This document shows positions 43,696-51,807 of a stretch of DNA of 64,000 nucleotides, piece after piece; the first letter of the stretch is position 1; each line of letters opens with the position of its first letter. The position numbers and the translations under genes are program-made. The DNA is from Rhizobium anhuiense. Lineage in GTDB: Bacteria; Pseudomonadota; Alphaproteobacteria; Rhizobiales; Rhizobiaceae. The stretch spans positions 62,001 to 126,000 of the forward strand of contig NZ_ML133532.1 of assembly GCF_003985145.1 (NCBI RefSeq), given 5' to 3'. The notes below the pieces were generated by a model that saw only the letters and a program-made list of their open reading frames with translations, did no database searches and was not told the origin of the DNA.

Positions 43696-45783
43696 ATGGC
43701 GCAACCACCTGCACTCCCCATTCCAAAAGTCGCCCCGAGCCTGCGCGATGTCGGTTTTGCCCTCGGCATCGTCGGCATCATCTGCATTCTCTTCCTGCCG
43801 ATCCCGCCATTCCTGATCGATATGGGCCTGGCCTTCTCGATCGCCTTCTCGGTTCTGATCCTGATGGTCGCGCTGTGGATTCAGAAGCCGCTCGATTTCT
43901 CGTCCTTCCCGACCATTTTGCTGATCGCGACGATGACCCGGTTGGCGCTGAACATCGCGACGACGCGCGTCATCCTGTCCCACGGTAATGAAGGCCACGA
44001 CGCGGCCGGCGGCGTCATCGCCGGTTTCGCAAGCCTGGTCATGTCTGGCGACTTCGTCATCGGTCTGATCGTCTTCCTCATCCTCATCACCATCAACTTC
44101 ATCGTCATCACCAAGGGTGCCACGCGTATCGCCGAAGTCGGCGCGCGTTTCACCCTGGACGCGATCCCCGGCAAGCAGATGTCGATCGACGCCGATCTTT
44201 CGGCCGGCATCATCGACGAAAAGGAAGCCCAGCGTCGGCGCCGGGAACTCGAGGAGGAAAGTTCCTTCTTCGGTGCGATGGACGGTGCCTCGAAGTTCGT
44301 GCGCGGCGATGCCGTCGCCGGCCTCATCATCACCGCCATCAACGTCTTCGGCGGCATCATCATCGGCTATTTCCGCCACGGCATGCCGATCGGCGAAGCG
44401 GCCGACGTCTTCGTCAAGCTCTCCGTCGGCGACGGCCTCGTCTCGCAGATGCCGGCGCTCATCGTCTCGCTCGCCGCCGGCCTTCTCGTCTCGCGCGGCG
44501 GCACCACCGGCTCCACCGACCAGGCTGTTGTCAACCAGCTGAGCGGCTATCCCCGCGCACTCTCGGTCTCGGCCGTGCTGATGTTCGTCCTGGCCTTGAT
44601 GCCCGGCCTGCCGTTTGTCCCCTTCGTGATCCTCGGCAGTCTTCTTGCCTTCGGCGCCTGGTTCATCCCGCGGCAGGTCGAGGCGGAAAACAAGCTTCGC
44701 CGCGAGCAGGAGGAAAAGAAGGTCGTCCAGAGCAAGGAGCTGGAAAAGGATTCGGTCAAGTCGGTGCTGCGCACCTCCGAGATCGAGCTCGCACTCGGCA
44801 AGATGGTCTCGACGCGCCTGCTCGGCGCCCACCAGGAGCTCGCCTTCCGCGTCGGCAAGATGCGCAAGAAGTTCGCCACGCAATACGGTTTCGTCGTGCC
44901 CGAGATCAAGGTCACGGACGATATCGCCATCGCCGAGAAGTCTTACCAGATCCGCATCCACGGCACGACGGTCGCCTCCAATCTCTTGCGCGTCGGCGAA
45001 GTCCTCGTCGTCACCGGCGCCGGCCGCCGGCCGAGCATTCCCGGCGACGAAATCCGCGAACCCGCTTTCGGCATGCCGGCCGTCTCGATCCTCGAAAACT
45101 TCGCCGACGATCTGAAACGCGAGGGCTTCCAGCCGATCGACAACGTCTCGGTCGTGCTCACCCATATGAGCGAGGTCATTCGCAACAACCTGCCGCAGCT
45201 TCTGTCCTACAAGGACGTCAAGGTGCTGATCGATCGGCTCGACCCCGAATACAAGAAGCTCGCCGACGAGATCTGCTCGTCGCACATGTCCTATTCGGGC
45301 CTGCAGGCGGTGCTCAAGCTCCTGCTTGCCGAACGCGTCTCGATCCGCAACCTGCACCTCATTCTCGAAGCGGTGGCCGAGCTTGCCCCGCATGTCAGGA
45401 AGACCGAGCAGATCGTCGAGCACGTCCGCATCCGCATGGCCCAGCAGCTTTGCGGCGATCTTGCCGACAATGGCGTGCTGCGCGTGCTCAGGCTGGGCAG
45501 CAAATGGGATCTGGCCTTCCACCAGGCGCTGAAGCGCGACGCCAAGGGCGAGGTGATCGAATTCGACATCGATCCGCGCAGCCTTGAAGAGTTCAGCGAG
45601 CAGGCCACCAAAGTTATCCGTGAGTTCATGGATCGCGGCCTGCCATTCGCCCTTGTCACATCGCCGGAAACACGCTCCTATGTGCGCATGATCATCGAAC
45701 GGCTGTTCGCCACGTTGCCTGTCCTGTCGCATGTCGAACTGGCCAAGGGCATCGAGATAAAGATTTTGGGCTCTATTTCATGA
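43696..45783 (+). CDS. flhA: Flagellar export gate protein FlhA
   Basis: FlhA forms the cytoplasmic nonameric ring of the export gate and docks chaperone-substrate complexes. The 695-residue protein has eight N-terminal membrane segments and the FHIPEP-family signature TRLALNIATTRVILS near residue 75. The large C-terminal domain begins near residue 345 after a charged linker (EAENKLRREQEEKKVVQSKE). Length is normal. It overlaps fliR by 4 bases. Confidence 0.97.
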   Translation: MAQPPALPIPKVAPSLRDVGFALGIVGIICILFLPIPPFLIDMGLAFSIAFSVLILMVALWIQKPLDFSSFPTILLIATMTRLALNIATTRVILSHGNEGHDAAGGVIAGFASLVMSGDFVIGLIVFLILITINFIVITKGATRIAEVGARFTLDAIPGKQMSIDADLSAGIIDEKEAQRRRRELEEESSFFGAMDGASKFVRGDAVAGLIITAINVFGGIIIGYFRHGMPIGEAADVFVKLSVGDGLVSQMPALIVSLAAGLLVSRGGTTGSTDQAVVNQLSGYPRALSVSAVLMFVLALMPGLPFVPFVILGSLLAFGAWFIPRQVEAENKLRREQEEKKVVQSKELEKDSVKSVLRTSEIELALGKMVSTRLLGAHQELAFRVGKMRKKFATQYGFVVPEIKVTDDIAIAEKSYQIRIHGTTVASNLLRVGEVLVVTGAGRRPSIPGDEIREPAFGMPAVSILENFADDLKREGFQPIDNVSVVLTHMSEVIRNNLPQLLSYKDVKVLIDRLDPEYKKLADEICSSHMSYSGLQAVLKLLLAERVSIRNLHLILEAVAELAPHVRKTEQIVEHVRIRMAQQLCGDLADNGVLRVLRLGSKWDLAFHQALKRDAKGEVIEFDIDPRSLEEFSEQATKVIREFMDRGLPFALVTSPETRSYVRMIIERLFATLPVLSHVELAKGIEIKILGSIS

Positions 45784-46532
45784 TAACAGACCCGCAAGGG
45801 ACCGTTCTGGCGCTGTTTCTGGTTTTCTGCCGGATCGGTGGCTGTGTGCTGGCTCTTCCGGGTTTCTCCTCGGCGCGCGTGCCCGAACAGCTGCGCGTCT
45901 TCATTGCCGGCGCGCTGTCTATCGCCGTCATGCCGCTGCTTTGGGATACTGTCTATCCCGCCGTTCACACCGGTTCTGCAACCTATATCGGCCTGATATT
46001 CAGCGAATCGCTGATCGGTGTGATGTATGGCATGCTGGCGAGGATCTATACGCTCGGCATGCAGTTCGCCGCCTCGATCATGGCCATGATGGTCGGCTAT
46101 ACCCAGCCGGGCTCCACCGACATCATCGAGGACACGTCGGAGAACAGCCTTTCGGCCTTTGTCACCTTTGCCGGCATCATGATTCTCTTCATCATGGATT
46201 TCCATCACATCGTCTTCCGCGCGCTGATCGATTCCTACACGACCATGCCATTCGGCGGCCTGATGCAGATGCGCGCGACGCTGATCTCCTTCACCGACAC
46301 GCTGGAGCAGACCACCTACATCATGCTGCGGCTGTCGAGCCCGTTTTTGATCTATGGCATGATCTTCAACGTGTCGATCGGCTTCATCAACAAGCTGGCG
46401 CCGCAGATCCCGGTTTACTTCATCTCCACACCTTATCTGCTGATGGGCGGCCTCTTCCTGATCTATTTCTCGATTGCGGCGATGGTCAGCCAGTTCGGCC
46501 AGTCCTTCGGCTCGATTTATATCGGGCGATGA
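45780..46532 (+). CDS. fliR: Flagellar export gate protein FliR
   Basis: FliR completes the FliP-FliQ-FliR gate. The 250-residue protein is highly hydrophobic with about six membrane segments; ALPGFSSARVPEQLRVFIAG near residue 25 and NKLAPQIPVYFISTPYLLMG near 205 are FliR-typical. The start overlaps flhA; the next gene starts 4 bases after its stop. Confidence 0.96.
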   Translation: MITDPQGTVLALFLVFCRIGGCVLALPGFSSARVPEQLRVFIAGALSIAVMPLLWDTVYPAVHTGSATYIGLIFSESLIGVMYGMLARIYTLGMQFAASIMAMMVGYTQPGSTDIIEDTSENSLSAFVTFAGIMILFIMDFHHIVFRALIDSYTTMPFGGLMQMRATLISFTDTLEQTTYIMLRLSSPFLIYGMIFNVSIGFINKLAPQIPVYFISTPYLLMGGLFLIYFSIAAMVSQFGQSFGSIYIGR

Positions 46533-46536
46533 GGCG

Positions 46537-46950
46537 ATGACCGAAAAGACGCGCTCCCAGAAACTCAAGCGACTGCTCTCGGTGCAGCGGCATATCGAAC
46601 GGGTAGCCGAGAACGACCTGGCCGAAACCAGCCGCCAGCGCGTCGAGGTCAATGCGGCGATGGACGACGTCATCCTCGCGCTCGGCTCGATGGACCCGGT
46701 CCACCACGCCTTCTCGCAGAGCTACGCCGATCGATTCGGCAGGCTCACCATCAAGGACAAGCAACTGACCGGCATGCAGGAGGTCCACGAGATGCGGCTG
46801 GCGCGCGAGCGCGCCAAGGGCGATCGTTTCGAAGAGGGCATGAAGGAAGCCCTCGAGGCCGAGCGCCGCGAGGCCGACGACAATGCCGTCTACGATATCA
46901 TCGATCAGCAATTCGCAACGCCAGCCTCCAGCAAGCTTCAAAAACCATAG
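46537..46950 (+). CDS. FliJ-like coiled-coil export protein (candidate)
   Basis: This 137-residue, highly charged helical protein begins MTEKTRSQKLKRLLSVQRHI and ends near QQFATPASSKLQKP. It has no membrane segment. Long alpha-helical coiled coil, size and position directly after fliR fit FliJ, which bridges FliI and FlhA. Sequence identity to enteric FliJ is not obvious to me. I chose ATG 46537; the open frame extends into fliR upstream. Confidence 0.65.
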   Translation: MTEKTRSQKLKRLLSVQRHIERVAENDLAETSRQRVEVNAAMDDVILALGSMDPVHHAFSQSYADRFGRLTIKDKQLTGMQEVHEMRLARERAKGDRFEEGMKEALEAERREADDNAVYDIIDQQFATPASSKLQKP

Positions 46951-46981
46951 TCGTTACGATCTTAATTCAGAGGATTCTAAC

Positions 46982-47545
46982 GTGGCTATTTCGCCCCCCA
47001 GTGATCTGGTCCTGGACGTTGTCAAAGCTGCCGACCCCATGGAGGTTCAGGCGGCCCAGGAAAAATTGAAGGCAAATCGTGCGGCCTTTGCCGCAACGAG
47101 CCTCGCCGAAAACGGCAAGGGCTTCTCCAATACGGTCGATGTTCTCGATCATATCGGCCAGAAGAGCGGCCTCGCCGACATCCAGAACCGCACCAAGGCC
47201 GAGGAAGTTCCGGAAAGCTACCGGAAGTTCGAGGCCATGGTTCTGCAGAATTTCGTCAAGTCCATGTTGCCGAGCGAAAGCGAAGACGTCTACGGCAAGG
47301 GCGCGACCGGCGATATCTGGAAAGGCATGATGGCCGAGCAGCTCGGCAACACCATGGCCAAGGGTGACGGCATCGGCATCGCCAAGCAGATGTACAGCGA
47401 ACAACTGCGCCGGCAGGAAGGCAAGATCGTCAATGCCTCGACCGACAACGATGACCGCAACACCGCGATCAGCATGATCGACGACTTCCAGCGTAAGACC
47501 TTTGGCACACCGACCGCCGAAGCCAAGACCGATCGAACAGGATGA
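46982..47545 (+). CDS. flgJ: FlgJ-like rod-binding protein without muramidase domain
   Basis: This is the rod-cap type protein. From GTG 46982 (AGAGG 8 bases upstream) it has 187 residues. The Rod-binding domain is clear in the second half: YRKFEAMVLQNFVKSMLPSE, then GDIWKGMMAEQLGNTMAKGD and GIGIAKQMY. There is no C-terminal glucosaminidase domain, unlike enteric FlgJ; the separate SLT enzyme at 36486-37064 may supply that activity. The start lies 31 bases after the FliJ-like gene. Confidence 0.85.
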   Translation: MAISPPSDLVLDVVKAADPMEVQAAQEKLKANRAAFAATSLAENGKGFSNTVDVLDHIGQKSGLADIQNRTKAEEVPESYRKFEAMVLQNFVKSMLPSESEDVYGKGATGDIWKGMMAEQLGNTMAKGDGIGIAKQMYSEQLRRQEGKIVNASTDNDDRNTAISMIDDFQRKTFGTPTAEAKTDRTG

Positions 47546-47593
47546 TTTTAGGCCCGTTGGCCTGAAATCTGAATCCTGTTCTCAATTAAAGTC

Positions 47594-47643
47594 AGAGCAT
47601 GGTGTCGTCCGAAAACCGCGCACACTTTTCGGCGCCATGCTCT
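47594..47643. repeat. Palindromic intergenic repeat, single module (RIME-like)
   Basis: Outer arms AGAGCATGG / CCATGCTCT (47594-47602, 47635-47643) and inner arms CCGAAAA / TTTTCGG enclose a short loop. The layout matches module 1 of the copies at 11431 and 16243, with base changes that keep the pairing. No second hairpin module follows here. Confidence 0.8.
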
Positions 47644-47667
47644 AAGCGACGCATAACCGAGGGTACA

Positions 47668-48033
47668 ATGGAAATAGTTTCGAACGAATACAGGATCAAA
47701 TCCGTTCTCGGACGCCTCGAAATGATAATCGACAATGAGAACACCCGGATCGGCAGCGATCCGCAATTCGATCTCAAGGTCTCCAATGCGCATAAGAGCC
47801 GCTGCCTCTACGAGCTGTCGATGCTTTTCCGCGATACCGATCCGGCCGAGCTTGCCGCTGCCCATCTCGATCAGCTGCATGGCTTGAAGAAGAAGCTGGT
47901 TCTCAATGCCCGCCGCGTCGAGGCGCATCTCGAAGCGGTGCGTGCCGTCGCCGACCTCCTGAAGAACGCCGTTCAGGATGCCGATGCCGACGGCACCTAT
48001 TCCCAGGAACAATTCGCCATGCGTGGAAACTGA
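47668..48033 (+). CDS. FlgN-like chaperone candidate
   Basis: From ATG 47668 the product has 121 residues and is almost entirely helical: SVLGRLEMIIDNENTRIGSD, then LHGLKKKLVLNARRVEAHLE and AVADLLKNAVQDADADGTYS. The spacing of an N-terminal LExxI-E motif, a central helical pair and a C-terminal N-R-L-type helix ending with a short Tyr tail resembles FlgN, the FlgK/FlgL chaperone. Sequence identity is low, so this is a structural guess. It lies next to flgJ and overlaps the next gene by one base. Confidence 0.6.
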   Translation: MEIVSNEYRIKSVLGRLEMIIDNENTRIGSDPQFDLKVSNAHKSRCLYELSMLFRDTDPAELAAAHLDQLHGLKKKLVLNARRVEAHLEAVRAVADLLKNAVQDADADGTYSQEQFAMRGN

Positions 48034-48572
48034 TGATCAAGCTCGTCCTCACCGGTGTCTGGGTTTGCGCCATCACCTTGGCATCGGTCTATTTCTCGGT
48101 GTACCTGGCGACCGCGCCGGCGCCTGCGGCAACCGATTCCAAGCAGAGCGCGCTCGAACTGGTGAAGGGCGAAACGATCACGGTACCGATCATCGGCAAC
48201 GGCGCAGTCACCGGCTACTTCCTCGGCCGCGTTTCGTTCATGATGAACAAGGAGATGCTGAAGGGCGTGACGCTGCCGCTGTCCGAGATGACGACGGATG
48301 AGCTTTTCAGCCTGCTCGTCGGCAACAAGATGGTCGATATCGCCCACATCAAATCCTTCGATCCGAAGGCCTTCCGCGAAGAGATCAAGAAGGGCATGAA
48401 CGAGCGCCTGGGTGGCGAATACGTCGCCGAAGTGATGCTGGAGCAGCTCGACTATCTCTCCAAGGAAGATGTCAAGGAAAGCTCCGCCGGCCAGCCGAAG
48501 AAGGTGGGCACACCCGTCAAGATCGTCGAGACCGCACCGGCCGGCGAAACGCCGGCGCCTCCTGCGCATTAG
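48033..48572 (+). CDS. Single-pass membrane protein, FliL-like plan
   Basis: The 179-residue protein has one N-terminal membrane segment (LTGVWVCAITLASVYFSVYL), then a periplasmic domain of about 115 residues (GYFLGRVSFMMNKEMLKGVT, later FREEIKKGMNERLGGEYVAE and VMLEQLDYL) and a Pro/Lys-rich tail. Order of strands and the final amphipathic helix recall FliL, which is also encoded at 23340. I cannot assign a function. It shares a base with the preceding stop (TGATG), and a terminator follows. Confidence 0.7.
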   Translation: MIKLVLTGVWVCAITLASVYFSVYLATAPAPAATDSKQSALELVKGETITVPIIGNGAVTGYFLGRVSFMMNKEMLKGVTLPLSEMTTDELFSLLVGNKMVDIAHIKSFDPKAFREEIKKGMNERLGGEYVAEVMLEQLDYLSKEDVKESSAGQPKKVGTPVKIVETAPAGETPAPPAH

Positions 48573-48598
48573 GCGACATCCGATCATCGACGACAAAC

Positions 48599-48620
48599 GG
48601 CGCCACAGGGCGCCTTTTTT
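48599..48620 (+). terminator. Terminator closing the flagellar region
   Basis: GGCGCC arms around an ACAG loop are followed by TTTTTT. It marks the boundary between the flagellar cluster and the polysaccharide genes. Confidence 0.85.
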
Positions 48621-48750
48621 CGTTGGCGCCCATGGTTAATAAACCACTTATGCGAGCATTGAAATTCAAGGAATTTTCCTAAGGGTTGTTTGAAACCATC
48701 CTGTTATATCAGGTCTCACAGCTTGGCTTGCGCCGCCTTCCGGGATCGGG

Positions 48751-48771
48751 GTGACGCCGTCCCGGCGTCAC
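48751..48771. promoter_or_regulatory. Perfect dyad upstream of the WecG-like gene
   Basis: GTGACGCCG and CGGCGTCAC flank TCC, about 90 bases before the start codon. Within the 242-base gap after the terminator, this is the main structured element. It may be an operator or a leader hairpin. Confidence 0.4.
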
Positions 48772-48862
48772 GCGACCGGTTCTTTCGAGACCTCCGGTGC
48801 GGAAATATGGGCTTGTTTTCCGGGATGTCGGGCGCATGCAGCACCCTCGGCAGGAGGTAGGA

Positions 48863-49702
48863 ATGAATCTGATTGCAAACTTCGCGGTGCTCGCATCGCG
48901 GCGGACGATTTTCGATCTGCCGGTCTGCGATCTCGGCTGGGACGACGCCCTTGTTTTCATCAACGAGCTGGCCTCCATTCCCGTCGGCCAGACCGTGGTT
49001 TGCTTCGTCAACGCCCACAACATGCTGACGGCGCTGCGCGACGACGAATATTACCGGATCATGTCGCATAATCTGGTGCTGCCGGACGGCATCGGTCTCA
49101 ACATCGCATCGCAGATCGCCCATGGCGCGCCATTTCCCGCCAATCTGAACGGCACCGATTTCGTGCCGGCCTTCCTCACCTTCATGGAGGCCCCGCGCCG
49201 CATCGGTCTGATCGGCGGCACGCGCTCGGTCGTCGAGGCGGCGGCGGAAAATTTCCGCAGGCATACGCCCTGGCATGAATTCGTCGTCATTTCCGACGGT
49301 TATTTCGATAAGGTCGATTCCTCCGTCGTCACCGAGGAGCTGGAGCGCCAGAAAGTCGATATCCTGATCGTCGGCATGGGAACGCCGCTGCAGGAGAAAT
49401 GGGTCCACGACAATATCCGCGCCGATCATGCGCGCCTGGTGCTGACGGTGGGCGCTCTCTTCGACTTCGTTTCCGGCGCCGTCCCGCGTGCGCCGAGGAC
49501 GGTGAGGATGATGCGCCTGGAATGGGCCTATCGCCTGCTGCAGGAGCCGACGCGCCTCTGGCGCCGTTACGTCATCGGCATCCCGGTCTTCCTCTTCCAT
49601 GTCCTGCGCTACCGCTTCCGCCGGCGCGAAAGGATCCTCAGCTACCCGGAAGAGCACGGCACCGCGCTGCAGCCGCGGTCGGAGCATAAGAAAGCGAGCT
49701 AG
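48863..49702 (+). CDS. WecG/TagA/CpsF-family glycosyltransferase
   Basis: The family transfers N-acetylmannosaminuronate- or N-acetylmannosamine-type sugars to lipid-linked precursors of surface polysaccharide at the inner membrane. The 280-residue protein shows FVNAHNMLTAL, LPDGIGLNIAS, NGTDFVPAF, GLIGGT, VGMGTPLQEKW and TVGALFDFVSG. I chose ATG 48863, preceded by CAGGAGGTAGGA. The C-terminal basic segment (YRFRRRERIL) may contact membrane. The following Wzz-like gene suggests a shared polysaccharide pathway; substrate unknown. Confidence 0.88.
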   Translation: MNLIANFAVLASRRTIFDLPVCDLGWDDALVFINELASIPVGQTVVCFVNAHNMLTALRDDEYYRIMSHNLVLPDGIGLNIASQIAHGAPFPANLNGTDFVPAFLTFMEAPRRIGLIGGTRSVVEAAAENFRRHTPWHEFVVISDGYFDKVDSSVVTEELERQKVDILIVGMGTPLQEKWVHDNIRADHARLVLTVGALFDFVSGAVPRAPRTVRMMRLEWAYRLLQEPTRLWRRYVIGIPVFLFHVLRYRFRRRERILSYPEEHGTALQPRSEHKKAS

Positions 49703-49792
49703 AGCGCGTCGCGCCAAAGGGCCGCGGTTTTGCCTAAAAACCAAGAGCTAAAGCGCAGGAAGCGAATCTGAAAGACGCGAAGCGCTTTAGCT
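49703..49792. repeat. Intergenic repeat with an 11-base hairpin
   Basis: AGCTAAAGCGC (49746-49756) and GCGCTTTAGCT (49782-49792) are perfect complements. The enclosed AGCGAATCTGAAAGA segment (49761-49775) recurs at 24665-24679. The 5' part (GCGCGTCGCGCCAAA) recalls the fragment at 5985. It lies directly after the WecG-like stop. Confidence 0.7.
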
Positions 49793-49915
49793 GACCCCAG
49801 TTTTTTACACGCTGCGGTTAACCATTTCTTTGCCATGAATATTTAGATTGGTTTAATCATCGGCCTCCGTGCGGATGAACGAAGCCGGCCATCATGTGCA
49901 TGAGATGTGGCGCAA

Positions 49916-51688
49916 ATGTACGATATCAGGGCCAGAAGCAGTTTTCACGATCGCGCAGCCGCTGAGCCGCGTGCCCATGACGATTCGTATCGATCGCCCC
50001 GATCGAAGCGGGCCGGTATCGCGCCGCCCGAGGCCGAACTGCTGCGCGCCATCGGCCGCGCGCTGGAAGAGCAGCGCGCCATGGCGGCGCACGCAGCACC
50101 GCTGGTCGACCGCATCGAAACCATCCTCGGCAACCGCCTCCGGGCCGCCAATGATGTCGGCCATCTGCTTTCCGAGGAGCCGGCGCGCCACGAGGAACTG
50201 GCTGCTCCGGCCGGCGAGCCGGTGCGCTCACCCGAACTGCTGGCCGTTATCCGTGAAGAACCCGCAGCGCCTCGGCCGGCCAGGCCGCGCCGTCGTCTGA
50301 GCGGCATTGGTCTTGCAATGACGATCGCCGTCCCGACGGTCGTCGGAGCGGGCCTGCCGGCGCTGATGCCGGCGTCGCCAACCCTCTACCGTGCCGAAGC
50401 GACGCTTGCGGTGAAGACAGATGCTGCAAGCCGCGCTGCCTTTACCCAGGCCGCGGCAAAGGGGCTGCTGACGGCGCGCATGGTTGCTTCGACGGTCGCC
50501 GCCCTGAAACTCGATCGCGATCCCGAATTTGCCGGCCCCGGCGCCAATGCGCTTGGCGTTGCGCTCGATCTCCTCTCGGCGACCGGTGCGGCTGCCGATC
50601 CGGCCTCGCGCGCCGAGGCGACACTGAAGCATGCGGTCGAGATCCTGCCCGATGCCGCCGCCGGCACGATCCTCCTGAGGGTGACAACAGGCGATGGCGG
50701 CAAATCCATGCGCATCGCTGCAAGGCTTGCCGAAACGGTTTCCGCAGCAGACCGACCCGGCGGCAACGGCGAAACCGACACCGCTTTGCGCAAGGCCTAT
50801 GACGAGGCGAAGGCGGAGCTTGCCGCCTTCACGGCCAAGAGCGGCGAGGGCAACGTCAAGGTGGCGATCGACCTTCGCCGCCAGATCGACGGGCTCGATG
50901 CCGATCTGAAACAGGCCGACCAGAACATCCTTTCCGCCAAGGCGCAGGCCGACCGGCTCAAGGCGGCGAAACTTGCCGAGGTGCTCGACGGTTCATTGCC
51001 CTCCGATATGCTCTCGCCGGCGCTGCAGGACTGGCGCGACAAATATGCCGTCGCCAGAACCGCGCTTGCCCAGCTTTCGGCCGAGCTTGGCCCGCGCCAT
51101 CCGCGCCTCCTGCAGCAGCAGGCTGAAACCGATGGTCTGAAGGAGAATATGGGCAAGGAACTGACCCGTCTTGCCCAGACCGCCAATGTCGCCGCCAAGG
51201 CCGCCGTCGATGCGCGCAAGGGCCTGAATGACCGCCGCAACACGCTGATCGCCCAGAGCCGGGATACCGGCGTCGATCTTTCCCGGCTGACCGAACTCGG
51301 CGAGAAGGCCAATGCCGCGCGTTCGCGCCAGGAAGATGCGGATTCCGCATCGGCGGCAACGGCTGCCGACGGTCATATCACGCTGATGAAGCCGGCGCTG
51401 GCAACAGCGGTGTCGGCGAGGGATGGCTGGATTGGCCGCTTGCTGGCCGGCGCTGCCATGGGTCTGGCGGTCGGTCTTGCCGCGGCTTTCCTGCTGCGCC
51501 TGCGCCGGCCCATCGCTGCTGCCGCGCATGCGGAAATGCCGCTATCCCGGCCGCAGGCCTCGCCGCCGCCGGTACTTCCGCCCGTTCCCGCACCGGTCGA
51601 CGAGATGGAGGTGTTGCGCTCCGAGATCTCCGGGCTGCGCGACCGGCTTCGTGTTCATGCGCTCGAAGCGCGGCAGCCGCTGCGCTGA
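49916..51688 (+). CDS. Wzz/GumC-like polysaccharide chain-length or export protein lacking the kinase domain
   Basis: The protein (590 residues from ATG 49916; a GTG at 49907 is possible) has a cytoplasmic N-terminal part, a membrane segment near 127-150 (GIGLAMTIAVPTVVGAGLPA), a large periplasmic coiled-coil region (about 240-480, with LRRQIDGLDADLKQADQNIL) and a second membrane segment near 505-527, then a Pro-rich tail. This is the Wzz/GumC/ExoP plan, but no Walker A motif is present, so there is no tyrosine-kinase domain. The long N-terminal extension before TM1 is unusual. Pathway unknown; it follows a WecG-like gene. Confidence 0.8.
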   Translation: MYDIRARSSFHDRAAAEPRAHDDSYRSPRSKRAGIAPPEAELLRAIGRALEEQRAMAAHAAPLVDRIETILGNRLRAANDVGHLLSEEPARHEELAAPAGEPVRSPELLAVIREEPAAPRPARPRRRLSGIGLAMTIAVPTVVGAGLPALMPASPTLYRAEATLAVKTDAASRAAFTQAAAKGLLTARMVASTVAALKLDRDPEFAGPGANALGVALDLLSATGAAADPASRAEATLKHAVEILPDAAAGTILLRVTTGDGGKSMRIAARLAETVSAADRPGGNGETDTALRKAYDEAKAELAAFTAKSGEGNVKVAIDLRRQIDGLDADLKQADQNILSAKAQADRLKAAKLAEVLDGSLPSDMLSPALQDWRDKYAVARTALAQLSAELGPRHPRLLQQQAETDGLKENMGKELTRLAQTANVAAKAAVDARKGLNDRRNTLIAQSRDTGVDLSRLTELGEKANAARSRQEDADSASAATAADGHITLMKPALATAVSARDGWIGRLLAGAAMGLAVGLAAAFLLRLRRPIAAAAHAEMPLSRPQASPPPVLPPVPAPVDEMEVLRSEISGLRDRLRVHALEARQPLR

Positions 51689-51807
51689 CGAACATTTCCT
51701 TGCATTTTTGATATTGCCTTGCTGCTTTCCGACAGGATAGGGCGTTAGCGGGCATTTGACGCTCGCCGACTATCCATAGATTGACGCGAAACAGGGCGGA
51801 GAGACGT

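Noticed and set aside
43675..45732. 685-codon open frame antisense to flhA
   Set aside because: Its product is Asp/His/Arg-rich with no domain, and flhA on the other strand is unmistakable. It is a by-product of high GC and strong codon bias.
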